From Thiohalobacter sp. (GTDB lineage Bacteria > Pseudomonadota > Gammaproteobacteria > DSM-19610): a DNA stretch of 9,585 bases. Shown in pieces: positions 1 to 6,708 of the stretch. The stretch lies in contig JALVCM010000311.1 in the NCBI GenBank assembly GCA_027010005.1, positions 1 to 9,585 on the forward strand, written 5' to 3'. Within the stretch, counting starts at the first letter, position 1; every line of letters starts with the position of its first letter. A program made the translations under genes and the position numbers. The notes under the pieces were generated by a model. The model was not told the DNA's origin, ran no database searches, and was given only the letters and a program-made list of their open reading frames with translations.

Positions 1-797
1 TCAGCCCGAACTGGACCTATTCATTCAGTGAACGCACCCGGATAAGCGCCAGTTACGGCTTTAGTGATGTTGAATACAACAACACTAGCCGAACTAATTT
101 TGCAGATTTCACACTTAACTCAGCCCAGGTATCTTTGAGCAATGTCATTAATGAAAAGACAACAGCGTCAATCACACTATCGGGCAGCAAATCCAGCAGC
201 AACAACGACGTGGAATCAACCAATGTGAATCTGCAGGCTGGTGCTTCACATCAGTTCAGCGAGACTCTGTCTGGTTCGCTGTTTATTGGGGTCCGCCGAA
301 CTGAAGTGGACGTTTCACAGACCAGTCGAATACCTATTTTATCAGGCAATACAAGAATAGGCCTTGTCCTACTAACCCAGGACGTGACCAACCGCGACTG
401 GGGCACAACCTTCAGCGCCAGTATCACCAAAAACTTTCTGCGTGGCGAAACCAGCTTATCAGCTACCCGCGACATCAGTAACGATATCAACGGCCAACCC
501 ATCGAAGTTACCCGCCTGCGCTCAACCAGCCTCTACCGGTTCAACGAAATTCTGTCGGCCAGCCTGAACCTGGAATTCTACAACAGCCAATCCAACAATA
601 ATGTCGGCAGCAGCCTGAACCGAAATTACTACCAGATTGAACCCACTTTCAGCTGGGCTATGAAAAAATTCTGGAGTTTATCCGGCAGTTACCGCTACAG
701 GAAACAGACTTTTGATGACATCACGGATGACGCGACACAGAACGCCGCGTATTTGACGCTGACCTACCGCTGGCCTAGAATTGCTGTTTCCCGCTAG
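1..797 (+). CDS. Outer-membrane beta-barrel protein of an exopolysaccharide locus (5' end missing)
   Basis: The reading frame is open from base 3 to the TAG at 795-797, giving 265 codons; the start lies upstream of the window, so the internal ATG at 135 is unlikely to be the true start. The protein is a run of short amphipathic strands with alternating polar and hydrophobic residues, separated by loops rich in Asn, Ser and Thr. It has many aromatic residues at strand ends (for example LYRFNEILSASLNLEFY and YLTLTYRWP), which is typical of outer-membrane beta-barrels. There is no enzyme motif. Position directly before a Wzz-like gene suggests a role in passing polysaccharide across the outer membrane, as for beta-barrel proteins of PEP-CTERM/exosortase-associated loci; this is inferred from context. 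The first few hundred bases are AT-richer than the rest (61-120 is about one third GC). Confidence 0.75.
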   Translation, partial: SPNWTYSFSERTRISASYGFSDVEYNNTSRTNFADFTLNSAQVSLSNVINEKTTASITLSGSKSSSNNDVESTNVNLQAGASHQFSETLSGSLFIGVRRTEVDVSQTSRIPILSGNTRIGLVLLTQDVTNRDWGTTFSASITKNFLRGETSLSATRDISNDINGQPIEVTRLRSTSLYRFNEILSASLNLEFYNSQSNNNVGSSLNRNYYQIEPTFSWAMKKFWSLSGSYRYRKQTFDDITDDATQNAAYLTLTYRWPRIAVSR

Positions 798-863
798 CGG
801 CCTGTATTTGGGGGAGGGTCGCGTACGCGTTGTCGCAGTTCCCCGGGCGCGAAAGGGAAAGAA

Positions 864-2606
864 ATGGAAGAACAAACGCTTGATTTTTCAGATTATTTAG
901 ACGCATTCAAAAGACGTCGTACCAGTATACTTGTTATTGCAGTGACGGTTTTCCTGATCGGCGCACTGGCGGCGTGGTTGTGGCCAGCCACCTATAAGTC
1001 TTCAGCGACCATTCTGATCAAGGAGCAGGACATACCTCCGGAAATGGTGCGCTCCACGGTCACCAGTTTTGCATCACAGCGTATCCAGGCCATCAGCCAG
1101 AAGGTTATGGCGCGCCCGAATCTTCTTGAACTCATTGATAAGTATGATCTTTATACGGATGAACGCAAGCGTCTGACAACCGAAGAAATCATCTCGGAAA
1201 TGCGCGACAACATCAGCCTGGATCTCATAGATGCATCTGTCGTTGACCCACGCACTGGACGTCCTACAGCTGCCACTATTGCTTTCCAGCTGAGTTTTAG
1301 TGGCGAGAACCCAGTACAGGTTCAGAAAGTTGCCAACGAACTGATGAGCCTGTATCTCAAGGAAAATCTCAAGGAACGCGCGGAAAAAGCCGGTGAAACC
1401 TACGATTTCCTTCATCAGGAATCTCAGCGCCTGAACAAGGAAATTCAGGATCTTCAGGCCAAACTTGCCACGTTCAAGGAACAGCACGCGAATACACTGC
1501 CTGAACTTCAGCAACTCAATCTGAATGTGATGAATCGGACCGAAGATGAAATATCGGATATCGATACCCAGATTCGCGCCCAGGAACAAACCCGGATTTA
1601 TCTGCAAAGTCAGCTCGCGCAATTGAAACCGTTTGGTGCCGATGCCGCACTCGATCCCAAAACCCGTCTGCAGGCCTTGCGCACGGAATATTTACGTTTA
1701 CTGGCACGCTACTCCCCGGATCACCCGGACGTCATCCGTACCAAACGGGAAATTGAAGGCCTGGAGAAAGAAACCGGACTGGTCGACAGCTCAGCTGAGC
1801 AATTGAAGCAGATCGAAGCACTGCGCGGAGAACTTGGTACCTTGCGCAAGAAATATTCGCCAGAGCACCCGGATGTGATCAAGCTGGAACGCCAGATCAA
1901 GGCACTTGAGCAATCAGTAGCGGATAGCCCTGCAACCACCAAATTGGCCTCATCTGCGGCCGACAACCCGGATAACCCGGCTTATATCCAGATTCAGACC
2001 CAGATTGAAGCGGCCGACAACCAGATCCGCTCGCTGCGGGCAAAGAAAGAAAACCTGGGGAAAAAACTCGATGACTACGAACAGCGCCTGACCGAGACAC
2101 CACAGGTTGAGCGTAAATACTCGACCTTGCGGCGCGATCTGCAAAATGCAGTGGCACGATACCAGGATATCCGCCTCAAACTGACCTCCGCCGAAATTGC
2201 CCAGGAACTGGAAAAAGACAGCAAGGGCGAACGCTTTGAAATCGTCGAGCCACCGATTCTGCCGGAAGAACCGATCAGCCCGAACCGCCCTGCCATCCTG
2301 TTCCTCAGCTTCGTGCTGGCACTGGGCAGCGGCATCGGCTATGCCGCCGTTGCAGAAAGTCTCGACAGTTCTGTTCGTGGCAGCAAGGGACTGGCTTCCG
2401 CCGCCGGCGCACCCCCCCTCGCCGTCATCCCCTACCTCGAAAGCGACCGCGAGAAATCCCGTCGCAAGGGCAAAACGATACGGCGAGCCGCGGCCCTTAT
2501 CGGCGCCATCATCATCGCCATCACACTGCTACATAACTTCTGGATGCCGCTCGATGTGTTCTGGTACAAGGCGCTCAGAAAGGCTGACGTCGTCATCAAT
2601 ACCTGA
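864..2606 (+). CDS. Wzz/GumC-like polysaccharide chain-length regulator (polysaccharide co-polymerase)
   Basis: This is a 580-residue inner-membrane protein of the Wzz/GumC class, which sets polysaccharide chain length and works with a BY-kinase. It has a short cytoplasmic N-terminus, a membrane helix at about residues 20-39, a long periplasmic region that is mostly coiled coil (about 175-440), the proline-rich PPILPEEPISPNRP segment at 463-476, and a second helix at about 477-497. A cytoplasmic linker follows (GAPPLAVIPYLE, like the linker before the kinase in fused proteins), then a third hydrophobic segment at about 542-558. The third segment should place the C-terminus in the periplasm. 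A 48-residue unit with YSP(D/E)HPDVI is present twice. The ATG at 864 follows a purine-rich AAAGGGAAAG ribosome-binding site. The kinase gene starts 24 bases downstream. The class is secure; the exact subfamily is not. Confidence 0.9.
   Translation: MEEQTLDFSDYLDAFKRRRTSILVIAVTVFLIGALAAWLWPATYKSSATILIKEQDIPPEMVRSTVTSFASQRIQAISQKVMARPNLLELIDKYDLYTDERKRLTTEEIISEMRDNISLDLIDASVVDPRTGRPTAATIAFQLSFSGENPVQVQKVANELMSLYLKENLKERAEKAGETYDFLHQESQRLNKEIQDLQAKLATFKEQHANTLPELQQLNLNVMNRTEDEISDIDTQIRAQEQTRIYLQSQLAQLKPFGADAALDPKTRLQALRTEYLRLLARYSPDHPDVIRTKREIEGLEKETGLVDSSAEQLKQIEALRGELGTLRKKYSPEHPDVIKLERQIKALEQSVADSPATTKLASSAADNPDNPAYIQIQTQIEAADNQIRSLRAKKENLGKKLDDYEQRLTETPQVERKYSTLRRDLQNAVARYQDIRLKLTSAEIAQELEKDSKGERFEIVEPPILPEEPISPNRPAILFLSFVLALGSGIGYAAVAESLDSSVRGSKGLASAAGAPPLAVIPYLESDREKSRRKGKTIRRAAALIGAIIIAITLLHNFWMPLDVFWYKALRKADVVINT
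1659..1946 (+). repeat. Tandem 48-codon duplication inside the Wzz-like gene
   Basis: Residues 266-313 and 314-361 of the chain-length regulator align without gaps at an offset of 48. Over the best part (271-302 against 319-350), 17 of 32 residues are identical, and both copies contain YSP(D/E)HPDVI (codons starting at 1710 and 1854). A single copy of this kind of motif is common in GumC-like proteins. The two copies differ at DNA level, so the duplication is old. Confidence 0.75.
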
Positions 2607-2630
2607 TGCGATCATCAAGGTAATCAAATA

Positions 2631-3422
2631 ATGGAACGTATCAAACAAGCACTCGAACGCGCACGCGCAGAACGCCAGGGTCAGCCTGCCAGCACCCCGA
2701 CCAGAGAGGGGCCTGCCCATATACCGGCAGAAGAAATCACCTATTCCCAGACCCGCAATGTCGATGTCTCCAGAACCACATTGCGCAGGAACCGGGTTAT
2801 CACCGGCTTTGACCCCTGTGATTTCACCGATGCCTACAAAATGCTGCGCACCCAGGTGTTGCAGCGCCTGGACGAGAACAACTGGAATGTGCTGGCTGTT
2901 ACCAGCCCCGGTTCCGGTGAAGGCAAATCGCTCACCGCACTCAACCTGGCAGCCAGCATTGCCATGGAAATCGACCATACCGTGCTGCTGGTGGACGCGA
3001 ATCTGCGTCATCCCAGCCTGCATCAGCACCTGGGGCTGCCAGATGGCCCCGGTCTGAACGATTACCTGACAAAAGATACCCCGTTAAATGAACTGCTTGT
3101 TCATCCAAAGGAAATCGAGCACCTGACCTTCCTGCCGGCGGGTGCCGCCATGCTCAATTCCGCGGAAATGCTGAACTCACCCAAGATGACGCACCTGGTC
3201 GATGAGTTGAAGAATCGCTATGCCGGGCGCATTATTGTGTTTGACCTGCCGCCGGTATTAAGCGCAGCAGATGCACTGGCATTCGCGCCTTATGTCGATG
3301 CTGCACTGCTGGTTGTCGAGGAAGGCAAAACCTCGCGGCAGGAAGTTGAGAATGCACTCGACCTGCTGTCGAGCACCAATGTACTCGGCACGGTCCTCAA
3401 CAAGGCTGGTAACCCCGCCTAG
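2631..3422 (+). CDS. BY-kinase-type ATPase (CpsD/CapB-like), without tyrosine tail
   Basis: This 263-residue cytoplasmic P-loop protein would partner the preceding Wzz-like protein. The N-terminus MERIKQALERARAER resembles the start of PEP-CTERM-locus tyrosine autokinases. The motifs are Walker A SPGSGEGKS (92-100), Walker A' VLLVDANLRHP (118-128) and Walker B IIVFDLPPV (201-209, Asp205). Two departures are visible. The second acidic residue of the usual DxDxR Walker A' is Asn124 (DANLR). The protein also ends at VLNKAGNPA with no Tyr-rich C-terminal cluster, which is the normal autophosphorylation site of BY-kinases. The start follows AAGG at 2617-2620; the next gene begins 14 bases after the stop. 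It could be a kinase using other tyrosines, or an ATPase that only regulates Wzz. Family membership is firm; kinase activity is uncertain. Confidence 0.85.
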   Translation: MERIKQALERARAERQGQPASTPTREGPAHIPAEEITYSQTRNVDVSRTTLRRNRVITGFDPCDFTDAYKMLRTQVLQRLDENNWNVLAVTSPGSGEGKSLTALNLAASIAMEIDHTVLLVDANLRHPSLHQHLGLPDGPGLNDYLTKDTPLNELLVHPKEIEHLTFLPAGAAMLNSAEMLNSPKMTHLVDELKNRYAGRIIVFDLPPVLSAADALAFAPYVDAALLVVEEGKTSRQEVENALDLLSSTNVLGTVLNKAGNPA

Positions 3423-3436
3423 CCGGGACGCCCACG

Positions 3437-4708
3437 ATGTACGAGAGTTTTTACAACTTCCGGGAAAAACCCTTTTCCCTGCTGCCTGACTCCGGTTTCC
3501 TGTACCTGAGCAACAAGCACCGCATGGCGCTCACGTTGCTGGAATACGGCCTGATGAACCAGGCCGGCTTCACCGTGATCAGCGGTGACATTGGCACCGG
3601 CAAGACCACGCTTATACGTCAACTGCTCAACCAGATCGATGACAGCATCCGGGTGGGCCTGATTTCCAATACCCACCAGACCTTCGGCGACCTGATGCAA
3701 TGGATCGCGCTCGCCTATGACCTGCCCCACCATGACAAGAACAAGGTGGAGCTGTACCAGGACTTTATGGATTTCATTATCCAGGAATATGCCCGCGGCC
3801 GACGCACGGTACTGATTGTCGATGAAGCCCAGAATATGTCGGCGGAAACCCTGGAAGAACTGCGCATGCTGTCCAACGTCAATGCCGACAAGGACCAGGT
3901 GTTGCAAATCATCCTGGTCGGCCAACGCGAGTTGCGTGATACCCTGCGCCGCCCGGACCTGGTTCAGTTCGCCCAGCGCATCGGTGTTGATTACCACCTG
4001 GAACCACTGGATGAACAGGAAACCATCGATTACATCCGTCACCGCTGTGAAAAAGCGGGCGGCAGTCCTGACCTGTTCACAGAAAAAGCCTGCCGCCAGG
4101 TCTATGCGGCCACCGGTGGCGTACCGCGCCTGATCAACCTGCTGTGTGATACTACCCTGGTATATGGCTATGCCGAACAACGCGAACATATCGATGCCAG
4201 ACTGGTCAGCGATGTAGCGCGCGACAAGCAACAGGGCGGGCTGTTTGCACAAAACAAAACCACGGCAGCACCCGACCGCCCTGTCAGTGCAGTGCCTGTC
4301 GCGGTCAAACCCTTGCAGTCTGTCGAAACAACCGCACCGCAAACCCGCAATGACGGGCAATTACGCATTGCCATCGCGGCAGAATCCGAATTGCTCAGAA
4401 TCTACCTGTCGCGCCTGCTGTCGGAGTTCAACATCCTGGCAGTTGCCGAAATACCGTTGACTGCACAGGGCCTGAAAAGCCTGCAAGGCACTGAACTGGA
4501 TGTATTACTGGTTGAGCTCGATCAACAACCTGACCAGATAGACGACGAACTCTACAGTTTGCTGGAAAGCTGGAAACAACCGGTCCTGTTCAACGACAGT
4601 CTGGCAACCGAAGCCAGCCTGTCGCAACCGAACCGTGAAGATTACGGCCGTAAACTCAGCGAGAAACTGTTCTCCCTGGTGCCTCACGCACCACAATCTG
4701 TCGCCTGA
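3437..4708 (+). CDS. ExeA/GspA-like AAA ATPase of a polysaccharide locus, with C-terminal receiver-like extension
   Basis: This is a 423-residue protein. The start MYESFYNFREKPFSLLPD is typical of the ExeA/GspA-like ATPases, including the version found in exosortase/PEP-CTERM loci. Walker A is GDIGTGKTT (50-58) and Walker B is VLIVDEAQ (125-132). A sensor-like strand IILVGQREL (158-166) and a conserved RRPDLVQFAQRI (171-182) follow, and the ATPase core ends near residue 265. A low-complexity linker (about 266-305) leads to a domain at 309-390 that resembles a CheY/CheB-type receiver: SELLRIYLSRLLSEF forms helix 1 and LDVLLVELD strand 3. The phosphoacceptor position is Glu360 and the acidic pair is reduced to Ala315-Glu316, so it is probably not phosphorylated. 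The ATPase call is firm. The receiver assignment is inference from pattern. Its role in export is suggested by the operon. Confidence 0.85.
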   Translation: MYESFYNFREKPFSLLPDSGFLYLSNKHRMALTLLEYGLMNQAGFTVISGDIGTGKTTLIRQLLNQIDDSIRVGLISNTHQTFGDLMQWIALAYDLPHHDKNKVELYQDFMDFIIQEYARGRRTVLIVDEAQNMSAETLEELRMLSNVNADKDQVLQIILVGQRELRDTLRRPDLVQFAQRIGVDYHLEPLDEQETIDYIRHRCEKAGGSPDLFTEKACRQVYAATGGVPRLINLLCDTTLVYGYAEQREHIDARLVSDVARDKQQGGLFAQNKTTAAPDRPVSAVPVAVKPLQSVETTAPQTRNDGQLRIAIAAESELLRIYLSRLLSEFNILAVAEIPLTAQGLKSLQGTELDVLLVELDQQPDQIDDELYSLLESWKQPVLFNDSLATEASLSQPNREDYGRKLSEKLFSLVPHAPQSVA

Positions 4709-4713
4709 AGAAC

Positions 4714-5094
4714 ATGAACATCCATCGCCTGTCACTCATACTGGCTGTCACCTGGATGGGTGTACTGTTCTGGCTGTCCCACCAGCCCACACTTGACACA
4801 CCTTCCCTGTTTTCCGGCCAGGACAAGCTGTTTCATGCGGGAGCGTACGGACTGCTTGGCATACTGCTGCTGGGTGCCAGGCGTCTGGATTTTTCAGGAT
4901 ATACCGGTAACCAGGCACTGACTGGTGCCTTTATCGCCAGCCTGTATGGCATGAGCGATGAGTTCCACCAGTCGTTTATACCCGGCCGAAGCCCGGAAGT
5001 CCTGGACTGGGTGGCAGACAGTATCGGTGCCTTGCTGGCAGTACTACTGCTGGCTCACCTGACCCGCTCTTTTTCAAGAGGTCAAAGCACCTGA
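4714..5094 (+). CDS. VanZ-like small membrane protein
   Basis: This 126-residue protein has four predicted membrane helices at about 5-22, 40-54, 67-83 and 100-117. It shows the VanZ-like family pattern: DKLFHAGAYGLLG (37-49), then YGMSDEFHQSFIPGR (78-92), then a conserved acidic DWVADSIGALLA (98-109). The start is five bases after the ATPase stop, so translation is probably coupled. VanZ-like proteins are often found in polysaccharide loci, but their molecular function is not known; nothing here implies glycopeptide resistance. The gene is the last of the + strand operon and runs into the palindromic repeat at 5102-5173. Confidence 0.85.
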   Translation: MNIHRLSLILAVTWMGVLFWLSHQPTLDTPSLFSGQDKLFHAGAYGLLGILLLGARRLDFSGYTGNQALTGAFIASLYGMSDEFHQSFIPGRSPEVLDWVADSIGALLAVLLLAHLTRSFSRGQST

Positions 5095-5101
5095 GAATCC
5101 C

Positions 5102-5173
5102 GTAGGAGCGGGCTTGCCCGCGAACGGTACTGTGGCTTCTAAAACTCCTGTTCGCGGGCAAGCCCGCTCCTAC
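5102..5173. repeat. Inverted pair of REP elements (REPIN-like), probable bidirectional terminator
   Basis: Two perfect 24-base inverted arms (5102-5125 and 5150-5173) flank a 24-base loop. Each arm starts GTAGGAGCGGGC and contains its own small hairpin GCGGGC-TT-GCCCGC. With a small gap the symmetry extends outward to GAAT/ATTC. The sequence is very close to the REP family of Pseudomonas putida-type genomes, which RAYT transposases are thought to mobilise. It lies between the convergent VanZ-like gene and cysQ, so it could terminate transcription from both sides. The right arm contains the cysQ stop codon. Confidence 0.9.
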
Positions 5174-5961
5174 AGGTATTCTGACCAGTTTCTGCTATCG
5201 TCACCGAATACGAAGAAAAACGGGTTCAGCAGGGAATCCTTGGTGTTGTAGCGTAGCGGCTGCATTTCAAGATCGGTAAGGTGGCCGCCCGCCTGCTCCA
5301 CCACACAGTGTGCCGCCGCCGTATCCCACTCCGAGGTCAACCCGAGACGCGGGTACACGTCTGCGGCACCCTCCGCCACCAGGCAGATTTTCAGCGAACT
5401 GCCCATGCTGACAATTTCATGCTCGCCCAGCTTTTTCAGGAACGCCTTCAGTGAATCCCCCTGGTGGGAACGACTGCCCACCACGGCCACGGGGCCACCG
5501 GACAGCTTACGTACATGGATCTCGCGTTCACCTTCTCCGGGGACCTCCTTGATCGCGCCCTGACCTTCACAGGCGGCGTAGGTCACACCCGTCACCGGGA
5601 CATACACGACACCCAGCACCGGCTTACCCTCGTGGATAAGTGCGATGTTTACCGTGAACTCACCGTTGCGCTTGATAAACTCTTTTGTACCGTCGAGCGG
5701 ATCGATCAGCCAGTAGGTCTTCCAGGAAGCGCGCTCCTCGAAAGGAATTTTTGCATCCTCTTCCGACAGCACGGGGATATCCGGCGCAAGGGCTTTCAGA
5801 CCTGCGACAATGGTATTGTGCGATGCCATATCCGCAGCAGTCAGTGGCGACTTGTCGTCCTTGTCCTGCACGGAAAATTCAGTGCCGTATACCTCAAGAA
5901 TTTTCTCTCCGGCCTGTTTCGCCAGCTGGCGCACATCATTCAGGTAATCACACACATTCAT
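5170..5961 (-). CDS. cysQ: 3'(2'),5'-bisphosphate nucleotidase CysQ
   Basis: CysQ hydrolyses 3'-phosphoadenosine 5'-phosphate (PAP) to AMP and phosphate, removing the by-product of PAPS use in sulfate assimilation. This 263-residue protein belongs to the inositol-monophosphatase superfamily. It has DDKSPLTAAD (35-44), LSEED (65-69), WLIDPLDGTKEF (84-95) with metal ligands Asp87 and Asp90, and LTSEWDTAA (208-216) with Asp213. The full set of Mg2+-binding motifs is intact and the length is normal. I chose the ATG at 5961 because GAGAG lies just upstream; an in-frame GTG at 5982 would add seven residues but has no ribosome-binding site. The last codons read E-Y-L-stop, and the TAG sits inside the REP arm. 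It is transcribed divergently from yrfG. Confidence 0.93.
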   Translation of the reverse strand: MNVCDYLNDVRQLAKQAGEKILEVYGTEFSVQDKDDKSPLTAADMASHNTIVAGLKALAPDIPVLSEEDAKIPFEERASWKTYWLIDPLDGTKEFIKRNGEFTVNIALIHEGKPVLGVVYVPVTGVTYAACEGQGAIKEVPGEGEREIHVRKLSGGPVAVVGSRSHQGDSLKAFLKKLGEHEIVSMGSSLKICLVAEGAADVYPRLGLTSEWDTAAAHCVVEQAGGHLTDLEMQPLRYNTKDSLLNPFFFVFGDDSRNWSEYL

Positions 5962-5977
5962 CGATATCTCTCGCTGC

Positions 5978-6006
5978 TTCACGCATGGTCAGGAAGGCCG
6001 TATCAT
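5978..6006 (+). promoter_or_regulatory. Candidate sigma-70 promoter for yrfG
   Basis: TTCACG (5978-5983) and TATCAT (6001-6006) are separated by 17 bases and match the sigma-70 consensus at four and five of six positions. Transcription would begin near 6013, about 23 bases before the yrfG ATG. The call rests on pattern alone. Confidence 0.35.
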
Positions 6007-6030
6007 ACGCTATCCCCGCGGCCCGATTAA
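6002..6030 (-). promoter_or_regulatory. Candidate sigma-70 promoter for cysQ
   Basis: On the - strand, TATGAT (6007-6002) matches the -10 consensus at five of six positions. TTAATC (6030-6025) is a weak -35, with a 17-base spacer. Transcription would start near 5995, giving a leader of about 35 bases. This -10 overlaps the -10 proposed for yrfG on the other strand. Confidence 0.35.
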
Positions 6031-6035
6031 GCACC

Positions 6036-6704
6036 ATGACCCACCCGTTGCCCTGGCAAGATATCGACACCGTGTTCCTGGACATGGACGGCACCCTGCT
6101 GGACCTGCATTTTGACAATCATTTCTGGCAGGAACACGTCCCCCTGCGTTATGCCGAAAAACATGGCATCAGCGTGGACGAGGCCAAAAAGCAACTGTTC
6201 CCGCGCTTCCGTGCCGTGGAAGGGACGATCGACTGGTATTGCGTTGACTACTGGAGCCGGGAACTGGGGCTGGATATCAGTGCCCTGAAGCGCGAACTGG
6301 AGCACCTGATCCAGGTACATCCCCATGTTGCTGAATTTCTGCAGGCCTTGCGCGCCATGGACAAGCGCATTGCACTGCTGACCAATGCCCACCACAAGGT
6401 GGTGGAACTGAAAATGTCCAGCACCGGGCTGGCGGAACACTTCGACCACCTGATCTGTGCACACGCCTTCCGCATTCCCAAGGAGGATGCCAGGTTCTGG
6501 CCGCGGCTGGCACAGGAAGACCCGTTCGACCCGAACCGTACATTATTCGTCGATGACAGCCTGCCGGTGCTGCGTGCCGCGCGTGACTATGGTATTCGCT
6601 ACCTGCGCGCAGTGCGCCTGCCTGACACCAGGGCAGCGCCAAAACAAACGGAAGACTTTATTGCGATAGAAAGCTTTAATGAGTTACTGGAAGGTCTGAC
6701 TTAA
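6036..6704 (+). CDS. yrfG: IMP/GMP 5'-nucleotidase YrfG, HAD superfamily
   Basis: This 222-residue HAD phosphatase closely follows E. coli YrfG, which dephosphorylates purine nucleotides such as IMP and GMP. All HAD motifs are present: motif I LDMDGT (15-20, nucleophile Asp16 and Asp18), motif II LLTNAH (114-119, Thr116), motif III Lys149 in IPKED, and motif IV FVDDS (171-175, Asp173/Asp174). The family-typical NHFW (28-31) and DWYCVDYWSRELGLD (66-80) are present. The frame stays open upstream to 5685, but that stretch is antisense to cysQ. The ATG at 6036 gives MTHPLPWQDIDTVFLDMDGT, which aligns with the start of E. coli YrfG; another in-frame ATG at 5985 has no ribosome-binding site. The Shine-Dalgarno sequence before 6036 is also weak. 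The gene is divergent from cysQ and convergent with the YkgJ-family gene. Confidence 0.92.
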   Translation: MTHPLPWQDIDTVFLDMDGTLLDLHFDNHFWQEHVPLRYAEKHGISVDEAKKQLFPRFRAVEGTIDWYCVDYWSRELGLDISALKRELEHLIQVHPHVAEFLQALRAMDKRIALLTNAHHKVVELKMSSTGLAEHFDHLICAHAFRIPKEDARFWPRLAQEDPFDPNRTLFVDDSLPVLRAARDYGIRYLRAVRLPDTRAAPKQTEDFIAIESFNELLEGLT

Positions 6705-6708
6705 TACT

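Noticed and set aside
791..829. Two perfect 10-base palindromes, CCGCTAGCGG (791-800) and CGCGTACGCG (820-829), between the beta-barrel and Wzz-like genes
   Set aside because: Palindromes of this length are expected several times by chance in a window of this size; there is no T run, spacer logic or known operator to support a terminator or binding site.
1074..1622. A 182-codon - strand frame within the Wzz-like gene
   Set aside because: It is antisense to the well-supported coiled-coil coding region and has no plausible protein features.
3271..3489. A frameshifted continuation of the BY-kinase gene that might hide a tyrosine tail
   Set aside because: The overlapping frame contains no tyrosine cluster and runs into the ATPase gene, which has its own proper start.
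3419..4360. A 313-codon open frame on the - strand, opposite the AAA ATPase gene
   Set aside because: It lies wholly antisense to a gene with clear Walker motifs and has no recognisable domain; it results from the codon bias of the + strand gene.
4714..5094. Glycopeptide-resistance role for the VanZ-like protein
   Set aside because: The match is only to the broad VanZ-like membrane family, and no vanA-type genes are nearby; the context is polysaccharide export.
5102..5173. CRISPR repeat
   Set aside because: There are only two copies in inverted orientation with a short loop, and no regular spacers; it is a REP pair.
5464..6030. A 188-codon + strand frame over cysQ
   Set aside because: It is the complement of cysQ, whose catalytic motifs are intact.
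5685..6035. N-terminal extension of yrfG by 117 codons
   Set aside because: The extension is antisense to cysQ, is rich in Arg and Ser with no domain, and homology to YrfG begins at the ATG at 6036.
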